From the NCBI RefSeq assembly GCF_900148505.1, contig NZ_FRXO01000014.1:25714-89713 (forward strand): a stretch of DNA of 64,000 nt, in the 5' to 3' direction. Shown here one piece after another: positions 36,628-48,277 of the stretch (position 1 is its first letter; every line of letters starts with the position of its first letter). The translations under genes and the position numbers were made by a program. This DNA comes from Pseudoxanthobacter soli DSM 19599 (GTDB lineage Bacteria; Pseudomonadota; Alphaproteobacteria; Rhizobiales; Segnochrobactraceae). The notes under the pieces were generated by a model. That model did no database searches, was not told the origin of the DNA, and saw only the letters and a program-made list of their open reading frames with translations.

Positions 36628-37521
36628 ATGACACCGCAAAGACTGGAACTCGCCGGGGGCGGACTGTCCGTCGGCATCGAGCCGGCGAACGGAGGTGCGC
36701 TGACCCATTTCCGCTGTGTCGACGCCCGCGGGGCGTTCGACTGGCTTCGCCCGGCGCCGGCGTCCGGCGGTTCGCCACTCGAGGCGGCGTGCTTCCCGAT
36801 GGTGCCGTTCTTCAGCCGCGTCGCGGGCGACCGGTTCGTGTTCGAGGGTCGCGAGGTGCGGCTGCCGCCGGCCGGCCACGGCTTTCGCACCGCCATCCAC
36901 GGTTTCGGCTGGCTGAGCGCGTGGGAGGTGGAGGCGCTGTCGGAGACGCGGGCCGTGCTCGCCCACGACCATCGCCCGCCCCCGGACGGAGAGGTCGGCT
37001 GGCCGTGGCCCTACCGCGCGCTGCAGACGGTCGAACTCGCCGGTGGCGCAATGACGATCCGCCTCGAACTCACCAATACCGGCACGACGGCCATGCCCGC
37101 CGGGCTCGGCCTGCACCCGTTCTTTGCGGCGGACGGCGACCTGCGGGTGCGAACCGGCACCGACGCCATGATCGTGATGGACGAGCGGGGCTTTCCCGCC
37201 GGCCGCGATCCCGCCGCCGGCGCGGTGCGGATTCTCGCCGATGGCGGCCTGCTGCCGACCGGGCTCGACAACATCTTCGCGGGCTGGAGCGGTTCGGCGC
37301 TGCTCTCGCGGGAGGGACGATCCCTGCTGGTGGAGGCCGACGCACCGTTTGCGTTCCTGTGCGTCTACACCCCGCCCGGCCAGCCGTTCGCCTGCGTGGA
37401 GCCGGTGAGCCACATCACCGACGGCTTCAACGCGGAGACCGGAAGCGCCGGCCGGACCGGCGTGCGCGTCCTCGGCCCGGGCGAACGGCTGATCGCCGGC
37501 GTCCGATTCTCGCCAAAGTAG
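36628..37521 (+). CDS. Aldose 1-epimerase family protein
   Basis: A 297-residue galactose-mutarotase-fold protein that interconverts sugar anomers. The expected active-site regions are GLHPFFAADG (His, near residue 170) and the C-terminal FACVEPVSHITDGFN (Glu). Its closeness to the sugar-phosphate transferase suggests sugar metabolism, but the exact sugar cannot be read from the sequence. Confidence 0.85.
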   Translation: MTPQRLELAGGGLSVGIEPANGGALTHFRCVDARGAFDWLRPAPASGGSPLEAACFPMVPFFSRVAGDRFVFEGREVRLPPAGHGFRTAIHGFGWLSAWEVEALSETRAVLAHDHRPPPDGEVGWPWPYRALQTVELAGGAMTIRLELTNTGTTAMPAGLGLHPFFAADGDLRVRTGTDAMIVMDERGFPAGRDPAAGAVRILADGGLLPTGLDNIFAGWSGSALLSREGRSLLVEADAPFAFLCVYTPPGQPFACVEPVSHITDGFNAETGSAGRTGVRVLGPGERLIAGVRFSPK

Positions 37522-37607
37522 ATGAGTAGATGCGACGCAATCGATAAACGCACGTCTTGGGCGGACGCGCCCGGCAATGGCGGTTTTCACCACTAGGCGC
37601 GCTTGCT

Positions 37608-37647
37608 ATTTATCAACAATTCGAACTTACAAGTTCCGTTGATGAAT
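37608..37647. promoter_or_regulatory. Nested inverted repeat before the sugar-transferase gene
   Basis: GAACTT-AC-AAGTTC (37623-37636) lies within longer arms ATTTATCAAC (37608-37617) and GTTGATGAAT (37638-37647, 9 of 10 complementary). The spacing is unequal on the two sides (5 and 1 nt). It lies about 90 bp upstream of the start codon, a likely operator or upstream activating site. Confidence 0.4.
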
Positions 37648-37736
37648 CAGGCCCGATTACAAGAACACGAGCACGCATTGTCGCCTTCTTGAACCCTCCA
37701 CCGGGCCCGCGCACGAGCCGCAGCACGAAGCAGAGC

Positions 37737-39122
<1,386 letters not shown>

Positions 39123-39232
39123 ATCATCTCCCGCCGGGATCGCGCGATCTGAATCACGGCTCCGGTTCGCGCCCCAGGACGCCGAGGCGCCGCGACGCCG
39201 GGTGAAAGCCTGAGCCACGCGGGGTCATCGCC

Positions 39233-39313
39233 GCTGCAAGCAGGACATTGCGGCCGCAAGCAAGAACCTGGCTGCTGCAAGCCGGAGATCGCTGCTGCAA
39301 GCCGGATATGACG
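39233..39313. repeat. Tandem repeat of 20-21 bp, four imperfect copies
   Basis: Units begin at 39233, 39253, 39274 and 39294, each with the core GCTGCAAGC or GCCGCAAGC. The last two are the most alike (GCTGCAAGCCGGA followed by a variable ATC or TATG). The spacing of two helical turns would put the cores on one face of the DNA. Confidence 0.6.
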
Positions 39314-39476
39314 CGATCGTTCGGATGCGTTCGACCGGAACGTGTTATGATCTCGCGTCAGACGGGCGAGCGGACGGGCCCGATGTCCGTTCCGGACGGC
39401 GACCTGCCGTGAAGACGCCGCGATAGGTGCCTAACATTACGCAAAATTCACAATTCAGAAAGGTGCGCGTAAAGCC

Positions 39477-39503
39477 CGGTCGGGTACATATAGCGGCCGA
39501 CCG
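39477..39503. promoter_or_regulatory. Inverted repeat upstream of moxR
   Basis: CGGTCGG (39477-39483) and CCGACCG (39497-39503) flank 13 bp containing TACATATAG. It is 24 bp before the moxR start, so it may be an operator over the promoter or a hairpin in the leader. Confidence 0.4.
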
Positions 39504-39527
39504 AACGTGCTGGAGAGTTGCCCCGAG

Positions 39528-40568
<1,041 letters not shown>

Positions 40569-40785
40569 ACCGAACTCCCGCCGGCGCACTGCCAATCCGG
40601 CCGATCCGTGGGTGCGGGCGGGCGGCGGCGCTGGCGCCGGATCGCGTTGCGGTGCCCTCCGGCTTCCGACCTCCGGGAAGCGCGAAGCGGCGCCGCGGCA
40701 ATTCGCAGGTTCGACGGCGCGGGGTCGCGTGAACCGTAGTCCGGTCCGCCGTTCAGATGTTTCGCTGCCGATGGGAAGCAGATCG

Positions 40786-41760
40786 ATGTCCGATGTCCCG
40801 TCCGATGCCCTCCGCGGGATCGTCGCACGCCTCGATGAACTGATCGCCGCACGCCCCGACGGGGCCGCGGGCGGCTTCGCGCCGAACGGCAAGGTGCGGA
40901 CCCACGAATACGGCGCCTTCCGCTCCACCTTCCACGGGCGCGGCATGGAGTTCGACGAGGCGCGGATCTACCAGCCGGGCGACGATATCCGCACCATCGA
41001 CTGGCGCGTGACGGCCCGGACCGGCAAGGTCCACACCAAGCTGTTCCATGAAGAGCGCGAGCGGCCGGTGCTGATCATGGCCGATATCCGCACCGCCATG
41101 CGGTTCGGCACCCGCGCGATGTTCAAGTCCGTGCTGGCCGCCAAGGCCGCTGCGGTTCTGACCTGGGTCGCCATCGAGGGCAACGACCGCGTCGGGGGAA
41201 TGGTGCTTTCGCCCCACGGCCAGCGCCAGTTCCGCCCGCAGCGAAGCCGGGCGCGCATCCTCGCCTTCGTCAAGGCCATCTCAGAGGCGACCGCCGAGGG
41301 TTTCGACGAGGAAGGCTTCGCCATCGAGCGCCCAGCGGCCGAGCCGACCCTTGCCGACGCGCTCGGGCGGCTGCGGCTGACCGCGCGGCCCGGCACGCTG
41401 GTGTTCATCGTCAGCGACTTCCACGATTTCGACGAGGCGGCCGGCCGGGAGCTGTCTCGGCTCGCGCGACACAGCCACGTCACCAACCTGCTCGTCTATG
41501 ACGGCATCGAGGCCGATGCGCCGCAGCGCGGGGTCTACAGCGTCAGCGACGGCGAGGCCGTGGCGATGCTCGACGCCGACAGCGATGCGGTGCGGCAGGC
41601 CTATGCCCGTCGCTTCCGCGAGCGGCGCGAGACGATCGAGGCGCTTTGCCGCCAGCGCGGCATGGCGTTCGTGCCGCTCGTCACCGGCCAGGACCCGACC
41701 GACGTGCTGCACCCCGAACGGCTGCGCGCGGCCGGGCGCTTGCGGAGGACGGCGGCATGA
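40786..41760 (+). CDS. DUF58 domain protein
   Basis: A 324-residue cytoplasmic protein. The DUF58 signature is EYGAFRSTFHGRGMEFDEARIYQPGDDIRTIDWRVTARTG, read in shorter pieces, around residues 40-80, followed by a VWA-like fold. It is always found with MoxR ATPases, and the pair probably works on envelope proteins. I choose the ATG at 40786 (GGGAAG upstream), although the frame is open from 40612. The stop overlaps the next start (ATGA). Confidence 0.88.
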   Translation: MSDVPSDALRGIVARLDELIAARPDGAAGGFAPNGKVRTHEYGAFRSTFHGRGMEFDEARIYQPGDDIRTIDWRVTARTGKVHTKLFHEERERPVLIMADIRTAMRFGTRAMFKSVLAAKAAAVLTWVAIEGNDRVGGMVLSPHGQRQFRPQRSRARILAFVKAISEATAEGFDEEGFAIERPAAEPTLADALGRLRLTARPGTLVFIVSDFHDFDEAAGRELSRLARHSHVTNLLVYDGIEADAPQRGVYSVSDGEAVAMLDADSDAVRQAYARRFRERRETIEALCRQRGMAFVPLVTGQDPTDVLHPERLRAAGRLRRTAA

Positions 41761-42278
41761 CGACGCCCGCGGTCGCTCCCACCCTTCCCGCCGCCGCCCC
41801 CGGCGCTGCCGCTGCTGCCGATCCCCTGGCGAGCCTGCGGGACATTCACCTGCCGGGCCCGGTGCCGTTCTGGCCGCCCGCCCCCGGCTGGTGGATGCTG
41901 GCCGGCCTCATCGTTCTCGTCGCGCTGGTGGCGGTGGCGCTCGAATGGCGCCGTCGCCGCACGCTCGGCTATCGCGCGCTGCAGGAACTCGCCGCCATCG
42001 AGAAAGACCGCGGACGCTATGCCGACAGCCGCGCCGTCGCCGAGGCCGCGGCCGTGCTGGTGCGCCGCATCGTGCTGACCCGCGGCGACGCCACCCGGGC
42101 CGCCGCGATGTCGGGCGAGAACTGGCTGGCCTTCCTCGGCAGCGGCAAGGCGGGACTGCCCTCCGAGATCGGCCGGCACCTCGCCGCGGCGCCCTATGCG
42201 CCGCCCTCCGCCGACCTCGGCATCGACCGGGATAGCTTGATCGCCGCCGTGCGGCGCTGGATACGGGGCAACGCATGA
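41757..42278 (+). CDS. DUF4381 domain protein
   Basis: A 173-residue protein with one membrane helix (about 43-62) after a Pro/Ala-rich N-terminus containing the family motif LRDIHLPGPVPFWPPAPGWW. The C-terminal helical domain is cytoplasmic. It is a regular member of moxR/bat operons, probably a membrane linker in the complex. It overlaps DUF58 and batA genes by 4 bp each. Confidence 0.87.
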   Translation: MTTPAVAPTLPAAAPGAAAAADPLASLRDIHLPGPVPFWPPAPGWWMLAGLIVLVALVAVALEWRRRRTLGYRALQELAAIEKDRGRYADSRAVAEAAAVLVRRIVLTRGDATRAAAMSGENWLAFLGSGKAGLPSEIGRHLAAAPYAPPSADLGIDRDSLIAAVRRWIRGNA

Positions 42279-43384
42279 CCGGGTTCGGCGCGATCCAGTT
42301 TCAATGGCTGTGGGCCTTCGCACTGCTGCCGCTGCCGCTTCTGGTGCGGTGGCTGGTGCCGGCGGCGAAGCGTGGCCGGGCCGGTGCCCTGCGCGTGCCG
42401 TTCTTCGCGGAGATCAGCCGCGACGGCGCAGCGGCGGGTGGACTGCGCCGCCGCGACTGGCTGAAACTTCTGACGATGTCGCTGATCTGGCTGCTGCTCG
42501 TCACGGCGGCCGCGCGCCCGGCCTATGTGGGCAAACCCGTGCCGATCCCGGTCTCGGGCCGCGATCTGATGATGGCCATCGACCTCTCCGGATCGATGGG
42601 ACGGCAGGACTTCTCCTTCAACGACCAGGCCACCAATCGCCTCGTCGTCGTCAAGGCCGTGGCAGACGACTTCATCTCCCGCCGCAAGGGCGACCGCGTC
42701 GGGCTGATCCTGTTCTCCAGCCGCGCCTATGTGCAGACGCCGCTGACGTTCGACCGCACCGTGGTTCGGGAGCTCCTGGACGAGGCGGAAATCGGGCTGA
42801 CCGGCCAGGAGACGGCGATCGGCGACGCCATCGGCCTCGCGGTGAAGACGCTGAAGGACCGGCCGGTCGACGAGCGCGTTCTCGTGCTGCTCACCGACGG
42901 GGCCAACAATTCGGGTGCGCTGCAACCGCTGCAGGCGGCCAAGCTTGCCGCGCAGGAGCACGTCAAGATCTACACCATCGGCGTCGGCGCCGATCAGATG
43001 GCCGTCGACACCGCGTTCGGCCGCCAGATCGTCAACCCGGCTGAGGACCTCGACGAGGAGACGCTCTCCAAGATCGCCGAGATGACCGGCGGCCGCTATT
43101 TCCGTGCCCGCGATATCGAGGGACTGGCGAAGATCTACCAGGAGATCGACGCCATGGAGCCGGTCTCCGGCGAGCCGCTTTATCTGCACCCCTCGGTGAC
43201 GCTGTTCCAGTGGCCGCTCGGCGCAGCGCTGGTGCTGAGCTTCGGCCTCGGCACCCTGATGCTGGTGCCGAACACGTTCGGCGGACGGATTCCCGTCCCG
43301 GCCCCGGCTCCGGCGCCGCCGGCTGCGCCGGCCGTGGAAGGCGGAGAGGTGCCGCGCCCGCGCAAGGAGGGGTTCGCAGCATGA
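42275..43384 (+). CDS. batA: VWA domain membrane protein, BatA-like
   Basis: A 369-residue protein with N-terminal helices (about 8-28 and 62-82), a VWA domain (95-285) and a C-terminal helix (310-335) followed by a Pro/Ala-rich tail. The metal-ion-dependent adhesion motif DLSGS (103-107) is intact, with the later LLTDGANNSG segment completing the site. Bat proteins are linked to aerotolerance and envelope stress. ATGA overlaps at both ends. Confidence 0.9.
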   Translation: MTGFGAIQFQWLWAFALLPLPLLVRWLVPAAKRGRAGALRVPFFAEISRDGAAAGGLRRRDWLKLLTMSLIWLLLVTAAARPAYVGKPVPIPVSGRDLMMAIDLSGSMGRQDFSFNDQATNRLVVVKAVADDFISRRKGDRVGLILFSSRAYVQTPLTFDRTVVRELLDEAEIGLTGQETAIGDAIGLAVKTLKDRPVDERVLVLLTDGANNSGALQPLQAAKLAAQEHVKIYTIGVGADQMAVDTAFGRQIVNPAEDLDEETLSKIAEMTGGRYFRARDIEGLAKIYQEIDAMEPVSGEPLYLHPSVTLFQWPLGAALVLSFGLGTLMLVPNTFGGRIPVPAPAPAPPAAPAVEGGEVPRPRKEGFAA

Positions 43385-45687
43385 TCCCGGCAGATTTCCA
43401 CTTCCTGCGTCCGGAATGGCTGCTCGCGATTATTCCGGCCGTGCTGCTCGCGATCTTCGCGTGGCGCCGCGTGGGCTCGGGGCGCAGCAACTGGGCGCGC
43501 GTCGTCGACAGCCACCTGCTCAAGCACCTCGTGCTGAAGGAGAAGGCGCGCAGCCGCAAGTGGCCGGTGATCGCGCTGCTGGCCGGCTGGACGCTCGCCT
43601 CGGTCGCCGCGGCCGGCCCGGCCTGGGAACGGCTTCCCACGCCCGCGCTCGGGCGGATCGACCCGACCGTGATCGTGATGAGCCTCGCCCAATCGATGAA
43701 CGCGACGGACCAGAGCCCGACACGCCTGACCCGTGCCCGCCACAAGGCTGAGGACATCCTGGCCCGCATGAAGGGCGGACAGGTCGGCCTCGTCGTGTTC
43801 GCCGACGCGCCGTTCGTGGCCGCGCCGCTGACGGAGGACAGCAAGGTCGTCTCGCAGATGATGCCGGAACTGGCAACCGACCTGATGCCCGTCCTGAACG
43901 ACCGGCTGGACCTCGCGATCACCCGCGCCGCCGAGCTTCTGAAGAATGCCGGTGCAGCCTCGGGCCGCATCGTCGTGCTGACGGACAGTCTCGGCGACGA
44001 GCCGCAATATTCCATCGATGCCGCCAAGACCGCGGCTTCCGAGGGCTATGACGTCAACGTCATCGGCGTCGGAACCGCGACGGGTGCGCCGCTCGTCGCC
44101 TATGACGGCACGACGATGCGGGACAAGTCCGGCAACACCCGCATGACGCGGATGGACGAGGCGGCGCTGAAGTCGCTCGCCGTCGCCGGCCACGGGGAGT
44201 TCTCGCCGCTGACCGCCGGAGACGGCGACCTCGACAAGGTGCTGGCGCAGGCCGTGAGCCCGGTCTCCGCCAATCCACTCACCGACACCGACCTGAAGGC
44301 CGACGAGTGGCGCGACATGGGGCCGTGGCTGTTGCTGCTGCCGCTGGTGCTGGCGCCGCTGGCCTTCCGCCGCGGCTGGCTTTCGGCCATCGTGCTGGCC
44401 GCCGTGCTCTCGGCCGGCGTGCTGCCGGGCGCACTTCCGGCGGGGCGCGCATTCGCGGCGGACGAAGCGGCCGGCGCCGCGCCCACGGCCGACACCGGCG
44501 GGCAAGCCGGCGACGGCTCGCTCTTCCAGCGGCCGGGATGGAAGAACCTGTGGCAGACGCCCGACCAGCAGGGCGCGAGCGCCTTCGCCAGCGGCGACTA
44601 TGCGACCGCCGCGCAGAGCTTCCAGAACCCGGCGTGGCAGGCGAGCGCGCTCTACAAGGCCGGCGAGTACGACAAGGCGGCGGGCGCGTTCCAGTCCGGC
44701 GCCAGCGCGGACTACAACAAGGGCAACGCGCTTGCCCGTGCCGGCAAGCTGGAAGACGCCATCAAATCCTATGACGCGGCGCTCGCGGCGAACCCCGGCG
44801 ATGCGGACGCGAAATATAACCGTGACCTCGTCCAGAAGCTGCTGGACCAGCAGAAGCAGCAACAGCAGCAACAGGACCAGCAGAACCAGAAAAACGACGA
44901 CCAGCAATCGTCCGACCAGCAGAAGGGCGGCGGCAAGGGACAGGACGGCAAGGACCAGCAGGACCAGAGCCAGGGACAGAACGGCAAGAACGACGACAAG
45001 AGCGACAAGAACCAGGATTCCGCGCAGGACCAATCCGACCAGAAGAACGGCGGCAAGGGAGCCGACGACCAGCAGCAGGCCGGCAAGGATCAGTCGCAAG
45101 ACAAGTCGCAGGACAAATCCCAGGACCAGGCCGGGAACCAGCCGCAGGACCAGAAGGACCAGCCGGGCAAGGACGACCCCTCGAAGGGCGGCCAGCAGGG
45201 CGATCAGGATCAGGCCTCGCAGGGCGACCAGCAGCAGAACGCGCAGAACGGCGGCGACCAGCAGGACAAGGCCGGACAGGACAAGGCCCAGCAGGACAAC
45301 GCGCAGGATCAGCAGCAGGCTGGCGACCAGCAGCAGCAGAGCGGCGGCCAGAGCCAGGGACAGGACCAGCAGCCCCAGCAGGCGGCCAGCGGAGGCGACC
45401 CGGCAGCCGACAAGGCGGCGCAGGAAAACGCCCAGTCCGAGCTGAAGAAGGCGCTGGATGAGGCCATAAACAAGAGCCGCGCCGCGCAGACGGCCCAGGC
45501 GGGCAAGCCGGCGCAACCCCAGCCCCAGCAGCAGAATCAGCAGCAGGCGGCCGTCGAAGGCACCGGCGCGATGACCGAGGAAGACCAGAACCGCGAACAG
45601 ATGCTGCGCATGATCCCGGACGATCCGACCGGCCTGCTCCGGGCCCGCATCCGCAGCCACTATTCCAATCTGGGGCTGACGCAATGA
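43381..45687 (+). CDS. batB: VWA and TPR domain protein, BatB/BatC-like, with long low-complexity region
   Basis: A 768-residue protein. N-terminal helices (12-28, 62-80) precede a VWA domain (94-300) whose metal motif is degenerate: SLAQS (101-105) where DxSxS is expected. A membrane helix pair (about 315-355) follows, then TPR-like repeats (390-485), about 235 residues made almost only of Gln, Asp, Lys, Gly, Asn and Ser (486-720), and the conserved tail EEDQNREQMLRMIPDDPTGL. It therefore combines BatB and BatC. The Gln-rich part is probably unfolded. ATGA overlaps tie it to batA and batD. Confidence 0.88.
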   Translation: MIPADFHFLRPEWLLAIIPAVLLAIFAWRRVGSGRSNWARVVDSHLLKHLVLKEKARSRKWPVIALLAGWTLASVAAAGPAWERLPTPALGRIDPTVIVMSLAQSMNATDQSPTRLTRARHKAEDILARMKGGQVGLVVFADAPFVAAPLTEDSKVVSQMMPELATDLMPVLNDRLDLAITRAAELLKNAGAASGRIVVLTDSLGDEPQYSIDAAKTAASEGYDVNVIGVGTATGAPLVAYDGTTMRDKSGNTRMTRMDEAALKSLAVAGHGEFSPLTAGDGDLDKVLAQAVSPVSANPLTDTDLKADEWRDMGPWLLLLPLVLAPLAFRRGWLSAIVLAAVLSAGVLPGALPAGRAFAADEAAGAAPTADTGGQAGDGSLFQRPGWKNLWQTPDQQGASAFASGDYATAAQSFQNPAWQASALYKAGEYDKAAGAFQSGASADYNKGNALARAGKLEDAIKSYDAALAANPGDADAKYNRDLVQKLLDQQKQQQQQQDQQNQKNDDQQSSDQQKGGGKGQDGKDQQDQSQGQNGKNDDKSDKNQDSAQDQSDQKNGGKGADDQQQAGKDQSQDKSQDKSQDQAGNQPQDQKDQPGKDDPSKGGQQGDQDQASQGDQQQNAQNGGDQQDKAGQDKAQQDNAQDQQQAGDQQQQSGGQSQGQDQQPQQAASGGDPAADKAAQENAQSELKKALDEAINKSRAAQTAQAGKPAQPQPQQQNQQQAAVEGTGAMTEEDQNREQMLRMIPDDPTGLLRARIRSHYSNLGLTQ

Positions 45688-47546
45688 CCGAGACCCGCAT
45701 CCCCTCCCCGGCGGCCCGCACCAAGCGCCGCTCGGCAAGCCGGCTGAAGGCGACCGTGGCCGCCGCCGCGCTCGCGACCCTGATTTCGACCGGCGCGGCC
45801 TTTGCGGCCGGCGTGAAGGCCGATGTCGACCGGTCGGAGATCGAGACCGGCGACACCCTGCAGTATGTGATCACGGTCGACGGCGCGGCGGTGGCGCGCC
45901 GGCCGGATCTGAGGCCGCTCGACAAGGATTTCGACCTGCTCGACGCGGTGCAGCAGAGCCAGACCAACATCATCAACGGCCAGAAGAGCCAGAGCCTGTC
46001 GTGGGTCATCACGCTCGCGCCCAAGCGCACGGGGACGCTGACGATCCCGTCGCTCACCGTCGGCAGCGACAAGACGCAGCCGATCGAGATCCAGGTCTCG
46101 AAACCCGATCCGAACCGCAAGGCGGAGAACCGGCAGCTTTTCCTGGAAACCGACGTCGCCAAGGGCAGCGTGTTCGCGCAGAGCGACGTGCCGATGACCG
46201 TGCGCGTGTTCGACGGCGTGGGCATCCGCAGCGGCTCGCTCAGCGAGCCGAAGGCCGACGGCGCGACCTTCACGCCCCAGGGCGAGCCGAAGTCCCGCGA
46301 GCAGACCATCGGCGGGCGCCGCTACCACGTCATCGAGCAGAACTACATCATGCGGCCGCAGCGCAGCGGCAAGATCGAGATCGGGCCGATCACGCTCGAC
46401 GCCACCGTGCCCGGCCAGCGGCGCCGGCAGGCGGGGATGCCGCCGGGCATGGAGCAGTTCCTGTCCGGCAACGGCTTCGATTCCTCGATCTTCGACGACA
46501 TGTTCGGCAGCGCCCGCAACGTGACGGTGCGCTCCGAGCCGGTGACGGTCGACGTGCAGGCCCGGCCGGCGGATGCCAAGGGCTGGTTCCTGCCCTCCTC
46601 CAAGGTCACGCTGACGGAGACGTGGACGCCCGCGACATCGACGGCTCGCGTCGGAGAGACGTTGACGCGCACCATCCGCCTGCAGGCCGACGGCGCCACG
46701 CCGAACCAGTTGCCGCCCATGACCGTCGCCGACGCGGACGGCGTGCGCCAGTACGAGGAAGCCAGCCGCAACGACACGACCGGCCCGTCGACGGCCGGCG
46801 CGGCGGTGCTGGAGAAGACCATTTCGGTGGTGCCGACCCGCGCCGGCCCGGTGACGCTTCCGGCGATCGACGTGCCCTGGTGGAACACCAAGACGAACCG
46901 CCAGGAAGTCGCCACCCTTCCGGCCGTGACCTTCACCGTGCAGCCCGGCGCGAACGGCGACACCGGAACGCCGGCACCTGTCGCGGCCGTGCCGGCGACA
47001 CAGAGCGCCGCACCGGCGGGAACACCGCCCGCCCCTTCGCTCGAGACGCAGTCGCTTCTCGAGCGGGCACGGGACATCGCGAAGTCGCCGCTGGCGATCG
47101 GTGGCGCGGCGGTGGTGCTCGCCCTCATCGCGGCGGCGCTTCTGTGGCCGCGCCGGCGAAAGGCGGCCGGGGGCACGGCGCAGACGGACGATGCCTTCGC
47201 GCCATCCCCGGCAGCGGCACCCGACGACCTCAAGGCGGCCGCGATCGAGATCGAGGCGGCGGCGCGCGCGGACGATGCCGCCCGGACCCACCGAGCGCTT
47301 CTCGCCTGGACGCGGGCGGCCGGACGGGGCGCGCACAAGCCGCTCGCCGATCCGCTGGAGGCCATCAGGACGCGGGAACTCCGCGCCGCAGCCGAGGCCC
47401 TGGGGCGACGGCTCTACGCACCCGAAACCGCCCCGTGGGACGGGCGCGCCTTCCTCAAGGCCTTCCGCACGGAACAGGACGCCCGCCGGCCTCTGCGGCG
47501 TCCGTCCGGCGCGACGCTTGCGCCGCTCTATCCCGAGGCCGGCTGA
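45684..47546 (+). CDS. batD: BatD (oxygen tolerance) family protein
   Basis: A 620-residue exported protein anchored by a C-terminal helix (about 470-490). A twin-basic signal-like N-terminus (residues 18-42, TKRRSASRLKATVAAA...) is followed by immunoglobulin-like BatD domains with SEIETGDTLQYVITVDG near 50. A cytoplasmic tail of about 130 Ala/Arg-rich residues ends the protein. It is the last gene of the operon, followed by a strong terminator (47636-47676). Confidence 0.88.
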   Translation: MTETRIPSPAARTKRRSASRLKATVAAAALATLISTGAAFAAGVKADVDRSEIETGDTLQYVITVDGAAVARRPDLRPLDKDFDLLDAVQQSQTNIINGQKSQSLSWVITLAPKRTGTLTIPSLTVGSDKTQPIEIQVSKPDPNRKAENRQLFLETDVAKGSVFAQSDVPMTVRVFDGVGIRSGSLSEPKADGATFTPQGEPKSREQTIGGRRYHVIEQNYIMRPQRSGKIEIGPITLDATVPGQRRRQAGMPPGMEQFLSGNGFDSSIFDDMFGSARNVTVRSEPVTVDVQARPADAKGWFLPSSKVTLTETWTPATSTARVGETLTRTIRLQADGATPNQLPPMTVADADGVRQYEEASRNDTTGPSTAGAAVLEKTISVVPTRAGPVTLPAIDVPWWNTKTNRQEVATLPAVTFTVQPGANGDTGTPAPVAAVPATQSAAPAGTPPAPSLETQSLLERARDIAKSPLAIGGAAVVLALIAAALLWPRRRKAAGGTAQTDDAFAPSPAAAPDDLKAAAIEIEAAARADDAARTHRALLAWTRAAGRGAHKPLADPLEAIRTRELRAAAEALGRRLYAPETAPWDGRAFLKAFRTEQDARRPLRRPSGATLAPLYPEAG

Positions 47547-47635
47547 TCGCCGCAGGCCGTTCAGCGGGGCGATTCGGGCACGCCCGCCGGGCGGTCCATT
47601 GGGCGGCTGCGTCCACCGGAAGGCGCACGACGTGC

Positions 47636-47676
47636 AAAGGCCCGGACCGGCTCTCTCTCGCCGGTCCGGGCCTTTT
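47636..47676. terminator. Bidirectional intrinsic terminator after batD
   Basis: A stem of 16 bp, AAAGGCCCGGACCGGC with its complement, and an 8-nt TCTCTCTC loop, followed by TTTT on the plus strand and, because the stem begins AAA, a T-rich end on the minus strand. It separates the convergent batD and DUF1269 genes. Confidence 0.9.
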
Positions 47677-47764
47677 CCGTTCTCACCTCTGCACGATAGA
47701 ACTGGACGGCGCGCGGGATGTTCGCCCGCGGCCGTCCAGGCTTATTCGTGCCGGAAGCCGTTGG

Positions 47765-48277
47765 TTACGCCGTCGGCGGCGTAGCGGCCGCGGCGTGGCC
47801 TGCCAGCGCCTCGCGCAGCGCCTTTTCCTGCTCGTCGTTGAAGGACGTGCGCAGCACCGTGCCGCCGACGCCCTCGAGATCCTTCAGCACCTTGTCGGCG
47901 GTGAACTTGCGCACCAGCACGAACAGCGCGGCGTTGCCGGGCTGCAGGCTCTCGCCGATATTCTTCATAAACTTGTCGTCGATGCCGACGTCGGACAGGG
48001 CTCCGGACAGCGCGCCGGAGGCGGCGCCGATGGCCGCGCCGACCAGCGGCATCATGAAGATCAGCCCGATCAGCGCGCCCCAGAACGTGCCGGACGCCGC
48101 GCCGATGGCCGTGGTGTTGACGAGCTGGTTGAGCTTCACGTGTCCGTCGGGGCGCTTCACCGCGATCACCGCATCGCCGAGCTCGATCAGATATTCCTTC
48201 TGCAGCGCCAAAAGCCGCTGCCGGACCTCCTCCGCCTTCTCTTCGGTCGGAAACGCGATCACCACAAGATCAGCCAT
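47765..48277 (-). CDS. DUF1269 domain membrane protein
   Basis: A 170-residue protein. An alpha/beta N-terminal part (MADLVVIAFPTEEKAEEVRQ) surrounds a Gly/Ala-rich membrane hairpin at about 65-95 (FWGALIGLIFMMPLVGAAIG), and the C-terminal part ends in an Ala/Pro tail. The family is common in bacteria and has no known function. GGAAGAGAAG precedes the ATG at 48277. It converges on batD across a terminator. Confidence 0.87.
   Translation of the reverse strand: MADLVVIAFPTEEKAEEVRQRLLALQKEYLIELGDAVIAVKRPDGHVKLNQLVNTTAIGAASGTFWGALIGLIFMMPLVGAAIGAASGALSGALSDVGIDDKFMKNIGESLQPGNAALFVLVRKFTADKVLKDLEGVGGTVLRTSFNDEQEKALREALAGHAAAATPPTA

Larger units (their letters stand above)
39123..39527. other. 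Intergenic region before moxR
   Basis: About 400 bp holding a four-unit tandem repeat (39233-39313) and an inverted repeat (39477-39503). The stretch 39428-39460 is AT-richer and may be the promoter of the moxR-bat operon. No gene seen. Confidence 0.45.

Noticed and set aside
39233..39313. Four-unit repeat considered as a CRISPR array
   Set aside because: Units are 20-21 bp with no separate spacers of constant length, and no cas genes lie nearby.
43180..45738. Long minus-strand frame opposite batB, Leu/Val-rich and looking like a membrane protein
   Set aside because: It is the antisense of the Gln/Asp/Lys-rich region, which naturally reads as Leu and Val. The plus-strand gene has domain evidence and ATGA coupling on both sides.
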